Positions 12,000 through 25,000 of a stretch of DNA of 64,000 bases are shown here, one piece after another. The stretch is from Adiantum capillus-veneris (lineage: Eukaryota; Streptophyta; Polypodiopsida; Polypodiales; Pteridaceae). The position numbers were made by a program, and so were the translations under genes. Positions within the stretch are counted from its first letter, which is position 1. Every line of letters begins with the position of its first letter. The notes beneath the pieces are model-generated. The model saw nothing but the letters and a program-made list of their open reading frames with translations, did not search any database and was not told the DNA's origin. The DNA lies in NCBI GenBank assembly GCA_014529385.2, contig CM043959.1:12061309-12125308 (forward strand), given 5' to 3'.

Positions 12000-14900
12000 A
12001 TGTGCATCTTGAAGGCATGCAGAGTCAGGTAGCTCTGGGCTATTTTCAGCTGATGCGATTGTTATTTAGGGGATGTTGACAAAAAAATTCGTGCTTCCCA
12101 TTTCCTTGCATGTGTGTGGTCGATATGTATCTCAAATATGGTGCACTTCAAAAAAAATAGAAAGTGCTTGAGGAGCTTCCTGTCCAGAATGTTGTCACTT
12201 GGAATGCATTGATTTGTTGCAGAATATGCACAACAGAAGCAGGGCCATAAATCTTACCAAGGCAGCAGGCCAGAAATCTTACCAAGGTAGCAGGATACAT
12301 TTGTGCTAGTGGGTTACTTGAAAATAACAGATACTTAGCCACCACGTTAGTAGTCAGTTTGAATGTGAAGCATGATCTACTTGCCAAGAACAACGAGTCC
12401 TTGACAAGCTATTGTGCTTGGCACTCATCAATATGTATGTCAAATGTGACCTGCACTTCAAAAGAACCTTGAGGAGCTTACTGTTTGAAATGGCGTCTAT
12501 TGGAATGCAATGATTTCACGATACCCACAACAAGAGCAGGGACAAAAAGATCTAGGCTATTTTCAGCAGATGCAAATTCATGGCCTTTGCCCAAATGAAA
12601 TCACATACACGTGCATCTTGAAGGCATGCAGATCCAGGTGGCTTTGGGTTGTTTTCAAGAGAAGCAGAGAGAGAAAATGAAATCACCTACATGTGTGGCT
12701 TGAAGGCATCTGACATCATGCAAGATGGGCAAAAGAGTTCATGATGATATTGCTATTCAAGGGATGTTGAGAGAAAAAATTGTTCTTGGCACTACCTTAG
12801 TTGACATGTATGCCAAATGTGGTGTACTTCGTAAAGCACAAAACGTGCTTAAGGTCTGGAATGTAGTCTATTGGAATGCACTAATCGCGGGATATGTTCA
12901 ACAAAGGTAGGGCCAAGAAGCTCTGGGCTATTTTCAATAGATGCAAACAGAAGGCATCTATCCAAATGTAATCTCGTATTGTTGTATCTTAAAGGAATAT
13001 TGGCATTAGGCAAGATGCTGATATGGGCAAAGGATTTCACAATGATATTGTCAGCCAGGTACTGTAGAAAAGGAACGTTGTACTTGGTGCTTCCATGGTT
13101 GACATGTATGCCAGATGTGCTATACTTCATAAAGCACTCTTTGTATGCACACAGACACGCCACACACACAACCCCCCTGCACACACACACACACACACAC
13201 TCAATTCTCTCTATGCAACACTTGCTTCATTTTTACAGGGCAGAGCAATATCCTCTACACAAGCAAGCATCAAGAGAAAGAGATTACTCTTTTTCCTATG
13301 ATCTCACTTAAAAACTCTGCTAAGAACAAGGATTTGTACCAAGGATACATGATACATGATGATATTTGCGATAGTGGGTTACTTGAAAATAACAGATACT
13401 TAGCCAACATGTTAGTTTGTATGTATGTATGTCAAGCGCGGTGGAATTCTTTCAGTGCACCAAGTCCTTGACGAGCTTTGTATTGTTTTCAACAGATGGG
13501 AGCGAGCAAACGCTATCACCCAATCACCTACACGTGCATCTTGAAGGCATCTGGCTCTATGAAAGATGCTATTGAAAAGAGAAATTGTGTTTAGCACTGC
13601 CTTCTTGATCGAAATGTCAAATGTGGTGCACTCTAGAAACTAAAAAGGCTAGAGGAGCTTACTTTTCAAAATCGCGTGCATTGATTGCAGGATACGCACA
13701 AGAGGAGAAGGGATAGAAAGCTCTAGGCTAATTTCAGTAAATTCAGGGTGAGGGCCTCTGTCACGATGCAATAATCTACACATGCATCTTGAAGGCAAGT
13801 GACTCTATGCAAGATGCTTATATGGGCTTAAAAATTCATTTTGATATTGTTAGTCAGGCATTGTTGTTGTGCTAAGCAATGCCTTGATCGATATGTATGC
13901 CAAATGTGGTGCACGTCAAAAAGCACAAAAACGACTTGAGGAGCTTCCTATCTGGATTTCATATGCCAAATGTGGTGCACTTCAAAAAGCACAAAAAGTG
14001 GTTGAGGAGCTTCCTATCCGGATGTCATATGCCAAATGTGGTGCACATAGAAAAGCACACAAAGTGCTTGAGAAGCTTCCCTCCGGATGTCGTCTCTTGG
14101 AGTGCATCGATTGTGGGATACATGCAACAAGAGATGGGGCCAGAAAGCTCTTGTATCCAAACAAGTTTTAGCAAATGCGAAGTGAGGGCTTGTCTCCACA
14201 TGCAATCACAATCGTGTGCGTCTTGAAGGCATGTGTCTCTATGCAAGATATTGATATGGGCATAAAAATTCATGCTAATAGTGTTAGTCCAGGGCAGTTG
14301 CAAATATCGGTGTGCTTAGCAATGCCTTTGTCGATAATTATGCAAAATGTGGTGCTCTTGTGAGGGATGTTGTCTCTTGGAACATCCCTATAGATAGCAT
14401 CTCTCGCTTTGCATGTATTGTGAGGGATGTTGTCTCTTGGATATGCCCAAAAGGGGAAATGTTAGGAAGCTTGGGACTATTTTCAATAGATGCAAAGCGA
14501 GAGATGCTATCACCTATGCATGTATCTTGAAGATATGTGGCTCTATGCAAGATTCTCTTGAAAAGAGATGTTGTGCTTGGGCTTAGCGGGCTCCTGAGGC
14601 CATTTGGGAATGACAATGAGGAAGCTGTAGCCAACAGGAGCAGGGCTAGAAAGCTAGTTCTTGAGAAGATTCATGTCAGGTACGTCGTCTCTTGGAGTGC
14701 ATTGATTGCGGGATACGCACAATAGGAGTAGGGCCGGTAATCTCTAGGCTATTTTCAGCGGATGCAAAGCCATCCCTCTCCTAATGCAATCACACGCACA
14801 ATAGCAACAGGGCCAGAATGCTCAAGGATGTTTTTCGTGGATGCAAAGCAAGGACCTCTCCTAATGCAATCACAAGCATGCATCTTGAAGGCACATGGCT

Positions 14901-15265
14901 CTATGCAAGATTCTCTTACAAAGAAATGTCGTACTTGGTAGTGTGTTGTTCGATGTGTGTGCAAAATGTGGTGCACTTCAAGACACACAAAAAGTGCTTG
15001 AGGAGATTAGTGTTTGGAATGGCGTGCACTGATTGTGGGATATGCACAAAAGGAGCTGGGTAAAAAGCAAGTGCTTGATGAGATTCTTGTCCGAAACGTC
15101 GTCTCTTGGAGTGATCTATGCAAGATGCTGATATGGTCATAACAACTCACGCTGATATTGTAAGTCAGGGGTCGTGGAAATAGATTTCATGCTTGACAAT
15201 GCCTTGGTTGACATGTTTGGTAAATGTGGTGCACTTCAAAGAACACTAAGAATTCTAAAAAAGCT
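12000..15265 (+). repeat. PPR macro-repeat unit 1
   Basis: Begins at a 'catcttgaaggcatgcagag' type boundary. Contains the MGKRVHDDIAIQGML segment (12725), a CA microsatellite (about 13180-13200), the 66-bp mini-repeats (13896-14092), the VVLGLSGLLRPFGNDNE segment (about 14570) and ends where it fuses to the start of unit 2. Confidence 0.75.
13896..14092 (+). repeat. 66-bp in-frame mini-repeats, unit 1
   Basis: Three consecutive copies starting at 13896, 13962 and 14028, each coding for about 22 residues (YAKCG..KAQK.LEELPI). Each is a fragment of one PPR helix pair, repeated head to tail without spacers; the third is one base short. Confidence 0.85.
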
Positions 15266-17810
15266 TCCTTACACGTGCATCTTGAAGGCATGTAGAGCCA
15301 CGTAGCTCTAGGCTATTTTCAGCTAATGCAATTGTTATTTACGGGTTGTTGACAAAAAACTTCGTGCTTCCCATTTCCTTGCATGTGTGTGGTCGATATG
15401 TATCCCGAATGTGGTGCACTTCAAAAAGAAGAGGAAGTGCTTGAGGAGCTTCCTATCCCGAACGTTGTCACTTGGAATGCATTGATTGTTTGCAGGATAT
15501 GCACAACAGAAGCAGGGCCATAAATCTTACGAAGGTAGCAGGCCAAAAATCTTACCAAGGTAGCAGGATACATTTGTGCTAGTGGGTTACTTGAAAATAA
15601 CAGATACTTAGCCAACACGTTAGTCAGTATGAATGTCAAGCGTGATCTACTTGCCAAGCACAACAAGTCCTTGACAAGCTATTGTGCTTGGCACTCCTCA
15701 ATATATATGCCAAATGTGGTGCACTTCAAAAGCACCTTGAGGAGCTTACTGTTTGAAACAGCGTCTCTTGGAATGCAATGATTGCGCGATACCACAACAA
15801 GAGCAGGGACAAAAACCTCTAGGCTATTTTCAGTAGATGCAAATTCATGGCCTTTGCTCAAATGAAATCACATACACGTGCATCTTGAAGGCATGCAGAT
15901 CCAGGTGGCTTTGGGCTGTTTTCAACAGAAGCAGAGAGAGCAAATGCAATCACCTACATGTGTGGCTTGAAGGCATCTGACATCATGCAAGATGGGCAAA
16001 AGAGTTCATGATGATATTGCTATTCAAGGGATGTTGAGAGAAAAAATTGTTCTTGGCACTACCTTAGCTGACATGTATGCCAAATGTGGTGTACTTCGTA
16101 AAGCACAAAACGTGCTTAAGGTCTGGAATGTAGTCTATTGGAATGCACTAATCGTGGTATATGTTCAACAGAGGTAGGGCCAAGAAGCTCTGGGCTATTT
16201 TTAACAGATGCAAAGAGAGGGCATCTATCCAAATGTAATCTCGTACTGTTGTATCTTAAAGGAATATTGGCATTAGGCAAGATGCTGATATGGGCAAAGG
16301 ATTTCACAATGATATTGTTAGCCTGAGACTCTAGAAAAGGAACGTTGTACTTGCTACTTCCTTGGTTGACATGTATGCTAGATGTGCTATACTTCATAAA
16401 ACACTCTTTGTATGCACACAGACACGCCACACACACAACCCCCCCTGCACACACACACACACACAGTCAATTCTCTCTATGTAGCACGTACTTCATTTTC
16501 ACAGAGCAGAGCAATATCCTCTACACAAGCAAGCATCAAGAGGAAGAGATGAATCTTTTTCCTATGATCTCACTTAAAAACTATGCTAAGAACAAGGATT
16601 TGTACCAAGGATACATGATACATGATGATATTTGCGATAGTGGGTTACTTGAAATAACACATACTTAGCCAACATGTTAGTTTGTATGTAGTCAAGCGTG
16701 GTGGACTTGTTTGAGTGCACCAAGTCCTTCACGAGCTTTGTATTGTTTTCAACAGATGGGAGCGAGCAAACGCTATCACCCATCACCTACACGTGCATCT
16801 TGAAGGCATGTGGCTCTATGAAAGATGCTATTGAAAAGAGAAATCGTGTTTAGCACTGCCTTCTCGATCGAAATGTCAAATGTGGTGCACTTCAGAAACT
16901 AAAAAGGCTAGAGGAGATTACTTTTCAAAATCGCGTGCATTGATTGCGGGATATGCACAAAAGGAGAAGGGCTAGAAAGCTCTAGGCTAATTTCAGTAAA
17001 TTCCAGGTGAGGGCCTCTATCCCGATGCAATAACCTACACATGCATCTTGAAGGAAAGTGACTCTATGCAAGATGCTTATATGGGCTTAAAAATTCATTT
17101 TGATATTCTTAGTCAGGCATTGTTTTCGTGCTAAGCAATGCCTCGATTGATATGTATGCCAAATCTGGTGCACTTCAAAAAGCACAAAAACGGCTTGAGG
17201 AGCTTCCTATCCGGATGTCATATGCCAAATGTGGTGCACTTCAAAAAGTGGTTGAGGAGCTTCCTATCCGGATGTCATATGCCAAAGTTCTTGAGGAGCT
17301 TCCTCTCCGGATGTCGTCTCTTAGAGTGCATCGATTGTGGGATACACACAACAAGAGCCGGGGCTAGAAAGCTCCAAACAGTTTTTAGAAGATGTGAAGT
17401 GAGGGCTTGTCTCCACATGCAATCATAATCGCGTGCATCTTGAAGGCATGTGGCTCTATGCAAGATATTGATATGGGCATAAAAATTCATGCTGATAGTG
17501 TTATTCAAGGGCTGTTGCAAAATATCTGTGTGCTTAGCAATGCCTTTGTCGATAATTATGCAAAATGTGGTGCTCTTGTGAAGGATGTTGTCTCTTGGAA
17601 TGCATTTGGCATTGCTAAGCATCTCCAAGAGACGACATCCGGTGATAGCATCTCTCGCTTTTCATCTCCTAATGCAATCACAAGCGTGCATCTTGAAGGC
17701 ACGTGGCTCTATGCAAGATCCTCTTACAGAGAAATTTCATACTTGGCATTGTGTTGTTCGATATGTGTGCCAAATGTGATGCACTTCAAGACACACAAAA
17801 AGTGCTTGAG
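15266..17810 (+). repeat. PPR macro-repeat unit 2 (internally deleted)
   Basis: Same order as unit 1 with MGKRVHDDIAIQGML at 15992 and the CA tract at about 16448-16465. It lacks the GNDNE-type segment: near 17640 the sequence jumps to a later part of the unit. Unit offset to unit 1 is about 3267 bp. Confidence 0.75.
17155..17313 (+). repeat. 66-bp in-frame mini-repeats, unit 2
   Basis: Copies start at 17155, 17221 and 17278. The second is 57 bp long and the last is a partial copy. Confidence 0.8.
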
Positions 17811-20800
17811 GAGCTTCCTGTCCGGAACGTTGTCACTTGGAATGCATTGATTGTAGGATATGCACAACAGAAGCAGGGCCATAAATCTTACCAAGGTAGA
17901 AGGATACATTTGTGCTAGTGGGTTACTTGAAAATAAGAGATACTTAGTCACCACGTTAGTTTGTATGAATGTCAAGCGTGATCTACTTGCCACGCACAAC
18001 AAGTCCTTGACAAGCTTTTGTGCTTGGCACTCCTCAATATGTATGCCAAATGTGGTGCACTTCAAAAGAACCTTGAGGAGCTTATTGTTTGAAACAGCGT
18101 CTCTTGGAATGCAATGATTGCGCGATACCACAACAAGAGCAGGGACAAAAACCTCTAGGCTATTTTCAGTAGATGCAAATTCATGGCCTTTGCTCAAATG
18201 AAATCACATACACGTGCATCTTGAAGGCATGCAGATCCAGGTGGCTTTGGGCTGTTTTCAACAGAAGCAGAGAGAGCAAATGCAATCACCTACATGTGTG
18301 GCTTGAAGGCATCTGACATCATGCAAGATGGGCAAAAGAGTTCATGATGATATTGCTATTCAAGGGATGTTGAGAGAAAAAATTGTTCTTGGCACTACCT
18401 TAGCTGACATGTACGCCAAATGTGGTGTACTTCGTAAAGCACAAAACGTGCTTAAGGTCTGGAATGTAGACTATTGGAATGCACTAATCGCGGGATATGT
18501 TCAACAGAGGTAGGGCCAAGAAGCTCTGGGCTATTTTCAATAGATGCAAAGAGGAGGCATCTATCCAAATGTAATCTCGTACTCTTGTATCTTAAAGGAA
18601 TTTTGGCATTAGGCAAGATGCTGATATGGGCAAAGGATTTCACAATGATATTGTTAGCCCGAGACTGTAGAAAAGGAACGTTGTACTTGGTGCTTCCATG
18701 GTTGACATGTATGCCAGATGTGCTATACTTCATAAAGCACTCTTTGTATGCTTACAGACACGCCACACACACAACCCCCCCTGCACACACACACACACAC
18801 ACACTCAATTCTCTCTATGCAGCACTTGCTTCATTTTCACAGGGCAGAGCAATATCCTCTACACAAGAAAGCATCAAGAGAAAGAGATTACTCTTTTTCC
18901 TATGATCTCACTTAAAAACTATGCTAAGAACAAGGATTTTTACCAAGGATACCTGATACATGATGATATTTGCGATAGTGGGTGGTTACTTGAAAAAAAC
19001 ACATATATTTAGCCAACATGTTAGTCTGTATGTATGTCAAGCGTGGTGGACTTGTTTGAGTGCACCAAGTCCTTCATGAGCTTTGTATTGTTTTCAACAG
19101 ATGGGAGCGAGCAAACGCTATCACCCATCACCTACACGTGCATCTTGAAGGCATGTGGCTCTGTGAAAGATGCTATTGAAAAGAGAAATCGTGTTTAGCA
19201 CTGCCTTCTCGATCGAAATGTCAAATGTGGTGCACTTCAGAAACTAAAAAGGCTAGAGGAGATTACTTTTCAAAATCGCGTGCATTGATTGCGGGATATG
19301 CACAAAAGGAGAAGGGCTAGAAAGCTCTAGGCTAATTTCAGTAAATTCCAGGTGAGGGCCTCTGTCCCAATGCAATAACCTGCACATGCATCTTGAAGGA
19401 AAGTGACTCTATGCAAGATGCTTATATAGGCTTAAAAATTCATTTTGATATTCTTAGTCAGACATTGTTGTCGTGCTAAGCAATGCCGTGATTGATATGT
19501 ATGCCAAATGTGGTGCACTTCAAAAAGCACAAAAACGGCTTGAGGAGCTTCCTATTCGGATGTCATATGCCATATGTGGTGCACTTCAACAAGCAAAAAA
19601 AGTGGTTGAGGAGCTTCCTATCCGGATGTGATATGCCAAATGTGGTGCACTTTGAAAAGCACACAAAGTTCTTGAGGAGCTTCCTCTCCGGAGGTCGTCT
19701 CTTGGAGTGCATCGATTGTGGGATACACACAACAAGAGCCGGGGGCAGAAAGCTCCAAACAGTTTTTAGCAGATGCGAAGTGAGGGCTTGTCTCCACATG
19801 AAATCACAATCACATGCATCTTGAAGGCATGTGGCTCTATGCAAGATATTGATATGGGCATAAAAATTCATGCTGATACTGTTAGTCAGGGGATGTTGCA
19901 AAATATTGGTATGCTTAGGAATGACTTTGTCAATAATTATCCCAAATGTGGTGCTCTTGTGAGGGATGTTGTCTCTTTGAACGCATTGATTGCAGGATAT
20001 GCCCAAAAGGCGCAGGGTCTAGAAGCTTGGGACTGTTTTCATTAGATGCAAAGCAAGAGATGCTATCACCTACGCATGCATCTTGAAGATATGTGGATCT
20101 ATGCAAGATGCTCTTCAAAAGAGATGTTGTGCTTGGGCTTAGCAGGCTCTTGAGGGCATTTGGGAATGACAATGAGGTAGCTGTAGCCAACAGGAGCAGG
20201 GCTAGAAAGCTAGTGCTTCAGAAGCTTCATGTTAGGTACGTCTTCTCTTGGAGTGCATTGATTGAGGGATACGCACAATAGGAGTAGGGCTAGAAATCTC
20301 TAGGCTATTTTCAGCGGATGCAAAGCCATCCCTCTCCTGATGCAATCACATGGACAACAACAACAGGGCCAGAATGCTCTAGGCTGTTTTTAGTGGATGC
20401 AAAGCAAGGACCTCTCCTAATGCAATCACAAGCGTGCATCTTGAAGGCACGTGGCTCTATGCAATATTCTCTTACAGAGAAATGTCGTACTTGGCATTGT
20501 GTTGTTCGATATGTGTTCCAAATGTAGTGCACTTCAAGACACACAAAAAGTTCTTGAGGAGCTTACTGTTTGGAATGGCGTGCACTGATTGTGGGATATG
20601 AACAAACGAAGCAGGGTAAAAAGCAAGTGCTTGATGAGATTCTTGTCCCAAACGTCGTCTATTGGAGTGCTCTATGCGAGATGCTGATATGGTCATAAAA
20701 CTCACGCTGATATTGTAAGTTAGGGGTCGTGGAAATAGATTTCGTGCTTGACAATGCATTGGTTGACATGTTTGGTAAATGCGGTGCACATCAAAGAGAA

Positions 20801-20990
20801 CCAGGAATTCTAAAGAAGCTTCCTGTCCGAAGTGTGGACTCTTAGAATGCTCTGATTGTAGGATTTTCCCCACAAGGACAGGGCAAGAAAGCTCTAGTTT
20901 GTGTGCAAGAAGTGTAAAGCGATGGCCGCTCCCTTATTTGCAGGATTTTCTCCAAAAAGGCAGCACCAGAAAGCTTTAGGGTATTTTTAG
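17811..20990 (+). repeat. PPR macro-repeat unit 3
   Basis: MGKRVHDDIAIQGML at 18328, CA tract about 18784-18804, mini-repeats 19500-19697 and the GNDNE segment near 20165. Offset to unit 2 is about 2336 bp, shorter because of the deletion in unit 2. Confidence 0.75.
19500..19697 (+). repeat. 66-bp in-frame mini-repeats, unit 3
   Basis: Copies start at 19500, 19566 and 19632, same design as in unit 1. Confidence 0.85.
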
Positions 20991-21060
20991 CAGATGCAAA
21001 AGGAGGGCTCATGGAGAAAGATGTCATGCTTGGTAGTGTTTTAATCGATATGTATGCCAT

Positions 21061-21778
21061 ATGGGGTGTCCCAAAGACTGTGACTTTATGTATATGTGTG
21101 CGTGTGAGCCTATGGACTACAATAAGGCAGATTCAACATACCCTGAAACCAAGTACATTGGAAGTAGCACAGGTAATGGTAGGCATAATAGCAAAAGTGA
21201 ATGCGATAGTCAACATGTTTGCAGAAATCGCCATATGGATATTTATGGCAGAACATATAGTATTGAGAAGGTGGTGGAACAATGTAAGGAATGTCTAGAA
21301 GTAGATCCATCCAAGATTGTGCGTTGATTCACACGACCAATACCAAAGGTACACTTATATTCCGTATTTTGATTTCCTTTATGTGATCCCAAGAGTACTT
21401 AGATTGCATCATGTACACATTAAAGCAACGAACTTACCTCATATTCATTCAAAATATTGTAGATGAAGGTGACAAGGGTTGAAGAATTTTTGTGATGCCC
21501 AACAAAGGGACAAATGCGTGATACACGACGTCATGGCAACGTGGAATGATACATGTCTTCAGAAAACATCAATAATGAGTGCTTCCTTGTAAAGCTATAG
21601 TATTTTCACAATAAGAAAGCCTCTCCAACACTGGAGGAGAAGCATAAGTCCCCCTTCAGCAGTGAACGGGATAGAAGTGGCGAGGGAAGGGCATGTTCCC
21701 TATGGTATTATTATAAATGTGGAGAATGGTGCCAACTCTACACCATACATACGTATGGTTTTTTCTTTTCTTTTTTAA
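21061..21778 (+). other. Copy-A-specific segment after the PPR array
   Basis: Absent from copy B. A plus-strand frame of 88 codons (21061-21327) follows the last PPR motif and reads KVVEQCKECLEVDPSKIVR at its end; I do not recognise it. The rest (to 21778) has no gene that I can see. It could be the old 3' end of the PPR locus that copy B lost by deletion. Confidence 0.35.
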
Positions 21779-22929
21779 TGGGCACAAGAATCGTAAATGC
21801 ATGAAAATGCATCTCTCTATGTTCTAATTATAATGTGCAAATTTTCATATCTACACATCTTCTACCGGAAAATCTCATTTGTGATGCGAGGTCATAGAGT
21901 TTTTGGCAAAAGCTTCGAGGAGAGATGCTATGGAGATTTTTGAATAAGAGACGATAGGAGGTGAAAGGCACAACATTTCTCTTCATGTTTAATTGACACC
22001 ATTTTCATAGCAAATCAATCAAGGCATACTAGTTTTTTAATAAAATTTAAACCTTAGAATCACAACAATAGAAGGTTCTCACCATGCGTCCGCCAAACTT
22101 TGATATTCTCGTAGGAGTCGGACACTTAAAACCGCATTCACTTGAGATCTTTGAATCCTTGCCGTATTGTACACTAAAGCTTGTGAACAATCGTCGTCTC
22201 CCATCGGGACATAATTTTTAATTTTAGTTCTCTGAAAATGCCAAAATTAGTCGAAAAATTAGCCGAGAATTCAAAAAATCAAATGGAAATCTAAAAAATA
22301 CCCAAAAAATCCAAAATATTCCAAAAACTTTAGGATCTCATTGACAATCACATCCAAACACTTTTGACACTTACAGGTGTGCCAAAAGTAGCAAATTTTA
22401 TTGAAAATGACAATCATGACAATATCACTAAACAGGCCCTCGAAATTGCTGACTCATAAAACTTGACCAATGAGGGCACCAAAGAAATACAAAACATGTT
22501 GTAATTATGTCTTCAAAACAACTTGTCAAGATCGCAATTTCTCACAATTTTATGGAATGAATGCAAAAATTAGCAAAAACTAATCATAAATTGGAAAATT
22601 ATCCAAAAAATACTCGTATTTTTTTTCAAAATTCCATGAACATAGGCAAATGGTGCACCCAGATAAAATAGTCAATCAGCACCTTGATTCAATTGCCAAT
22701 TAGTTTTCTACCAATAAAAAACAAAACCAGGTATTTAAAATGAGTAAAATTAGAATTAGCACGGTTAGAGTGTGTAGATCCTTATTTTAAGCTCAAAAAA
22801 GTGTCAATTAATCATTACACACATCAAACTTGTAGTCAAACATGCAAATTTATCATTTTTCATGCTCAATATTTTCATATATAGACATTTTGCTAAAGCT
22901 AATCTACAATGTCAAAAACTATCCTCGAC
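21779..22929. other. AT-rich spacer, copy A
   Basis: Shared with copy B (about 33482-34545). Rich in 'aaaaattcaaaa'-type runs, with no coding frame of note. Confidence 0.6.
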
Positions 22930-24260
22930 TGTTGGAGGTTACCTTCCCATAGCTTGGCCTCTCCTGGAAAAGCCCCTATGAGTGGATAATCAAGCCACCA
23001 ACGAAGATTTCCTTGCCCCCATTTGGTAACTGCACAACCCTTCTATGATGATAGGAACATATCATGGTCTCCACCCATCATAGTCCATGATTTCATGGGT
23101 AGTGGCATATCCTCTATCACTCTATCTCTAATAAGTTTTCTAACCCATCTCTCATGCAAATAAAAATTTCATGCCACATGATTAATTGTCGCTAGAAAGA
23201 CATTAATGGTGGCTGGACAAGGTTGTATGGTGTACCTATAAGACAACCATAAAGAAGTAAGATATATTTTGAGGATCTTGTCCACAACGTTCTCAGCTCC
23301 AAGCTCTTGCAACAATTCATGGAAATCCCACCCAATGTGAATTGAGTGTTGCTCACTGACATACCTAATCAATGAGTAATAATTAAACCAACCTTGCACT
23401 TCCCAACAAGAATTGAAGATTTCACTATTTTGAGTACACTTACATGGGGAAACCTAGAGGTAGCTCCTCCCCCAAGCTTTGCATCTCCTCCACCGCGACT
23501 TACCTAGTGGACATTGTAGGGTCCCAATATAACTTCTTATGAGTGTGTAGCACAATTTTCTTATTATCCTCAAACATGTGGTGGGATATGTCATGTTTGG
23601 GCTTGCATGTGACAAGAATGTGCAAGATCAATCACTTCATTTCAAGTAGATATCTTCATTAAGAAAAAGAATACAAGCCCCAAATGCAGTGCAATAAAAA
23701 ACATGCTTCTTACCACTTTCACTTGTTTCCGCAAGGATGTACAACTTCTCTTTGGTGAGCACTATGGATCTCTTCTTTGATGAATCATACTTATATACGC
23801 TTTGAGGGAAACTAGCACCATTTTCATGGTTAGCAATTGTCAACATTTTGTAAGCACAATCCTTGAAGATTGATTCCACACCCTTGATAGCCTTTCATAC
23901 TCTAGAGTGTAAGCCTCAATGGTCACAGACTGTTGTTCAAGCTTTCTTATGGAAACATTGATTTCCTCTTCAAATTGACCCTACACATGTTTACAATAAG
24001 CTTCAAAACCATATGATGAAATACAAAGAAAAAAAAAGGAAAAATGTATCACCTTCCACAAGATGAACCAATATGGAGGCCGGAACATTGTACAAAGATG
24101 GATTATTTCTCTTCTCCATGGCCATCTCAAAATCTATCCACTTCCTTATCTCATCCTTGAGTTTTTGGAAGATAAAAATTTCATGGGACAATTGTTGAAG
24201 TGAAGGATCCCGATCATGCATATCCAAATGGGCCAACAAAACCACTTTTTCCTCACTCAT
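22930..24260 (-). pseudogene. Unrecognised gene-like block, copy 2
   Basis: Most complete copy of the minus-strand gene-like sequence. In order from 24260: MSEEKVVLLAHLDMHDRD block to about 24053; a block from about 23981 to 23637 reading QFEEEINVSIRKLEQQSVT and SSKKRSIVLTKEKLYILAET, with a one-base loss (gaaagg for gaaaagg, near 23900) that shifts the frame; a CKP.KD..HHMFEDNKK block near 23590-23520; a block reading LIRYVSEQHSIHIGWDFHEL near 23380-23250; and WVRKLIRDRVIEDMPLPMKS near 23150-23060 with stops around it. Splice-like GT/AG pairs occur but do not give a clean joined frame. Family unknown. Probably a pseudogene of a multi-exon host gene. Confidence 0.45.
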
Positions 24261-24429
24261 TTATTTTTTGCTGAAGCTAACATTGTAGATTCTGAACTCG
24301 AAAGAGTTTGATTAGTCTCGAATCATTTTTTTACCTAATAAAGAGGTTGGATGCCAAAGCCCATCACATTTTTGGAAATATTTATTCCCTTATAGCCAAA
24401 AAACCATTTTTTCCATCTTAGGTATATAA

Positions 24430-25000
24430 GCCAAAGTCTATAATTATTAAAAGAACTATTTTTACTTTGGAGCTTACGTAGTGAAGAATATGCCTATGCT
24501 TGCGCAGTCTACTGTTCAATGGTTCAATGAGGCCTTGACAAAACATGGCCACTTTTTGTTCCAAGGTCATCTTTGGCGCATATCTCTTTAGAGTCACAAA
24601 CTTGGAGTAATATACCTCTGCACTCAAGGATAGCTGTTTCAGTGAGAAAAACTCGTTCATTTTGATGGCCCTATGCGCTGGCGGTAAGTAGCGTTTCTGT
24701 CACTACAATCTTAATCTCTTCCCATGACTGAGAAGATCCAACAATGTTGGAGTCTTGGAAATGTTGTTTCCATCATATTTTGGCATCTCTGGTAAGTAGG
24801 AACATGGCAAGCATAGTTTGATTCTGCGGATGAGTTCCTGTAGTTTTAAAATAATCCTCCATGGCTTCGATCCACACCTCTGCATCTCGTTCCACGTTGG
24901 CCCCTTCATCTTTGAAGTTGGGGGGTTGCGCTTGCTTGAGAAGAAGTTTTTTGTCCTGAACCGCGGTATAGAGAGCAGAAGCAGGTACCTACATGATTTC
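24430..25000 (-). pseudogene. Retrotransposon gag fragment, copy B
   Basis: Parallel of 985-1505. Minus-strand readings include AQPPNF, AEVWIEAMEDYF, then IKMNEFFSLKQL-like and YYSKFVTLKRYAPKMTLEQK with FCQGLIEPLNSRLRK, a Retrotrans_gag domain. Several stops and shifts. It preserves more of the C-terminal gag half than copy A. Confidence 0.7.

Larger units (their letters stand above)
10810..21062 (+). pseudogene. PPR (PLS-type) pseudogene array, copy A
   Basis: About 10 kb of plus-strand sequence in which PPR motifs recur in all three frames: DMYAKCG..QKAQKVLEELP, then [12 protein letters not shown], then QAITYTCILKACGSMQD-like and MGKRVHDDI-like segments. PLS-type PPR proteins bind organellar RNA and act in editing, splicing or stability. 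Here stops and frameshifts appear about every 60-150 codons and no start, transit peptide or E/DYW end was found, so it is a relic. Three large tandem units (12000-15265, 15266-17810, 17811-20990) make up most of it. Spliced functional products seem very unlikely. Confidence 0.85.

Noticed and set aside
13896-14092. Regular 66-bp repeats considered as a CRISPR-like or satellite array
   Set aside because: No spacers, only three copies per place, and they code for part of a PPR motif in a plant context.
10810-21062. PPR region as a functional intron-rich PPR gene
   Set aside because: Stops and shifts occur inside motifs themselves, not between them, and in all macro-units; PLS-type PPR genes usually have few introns.
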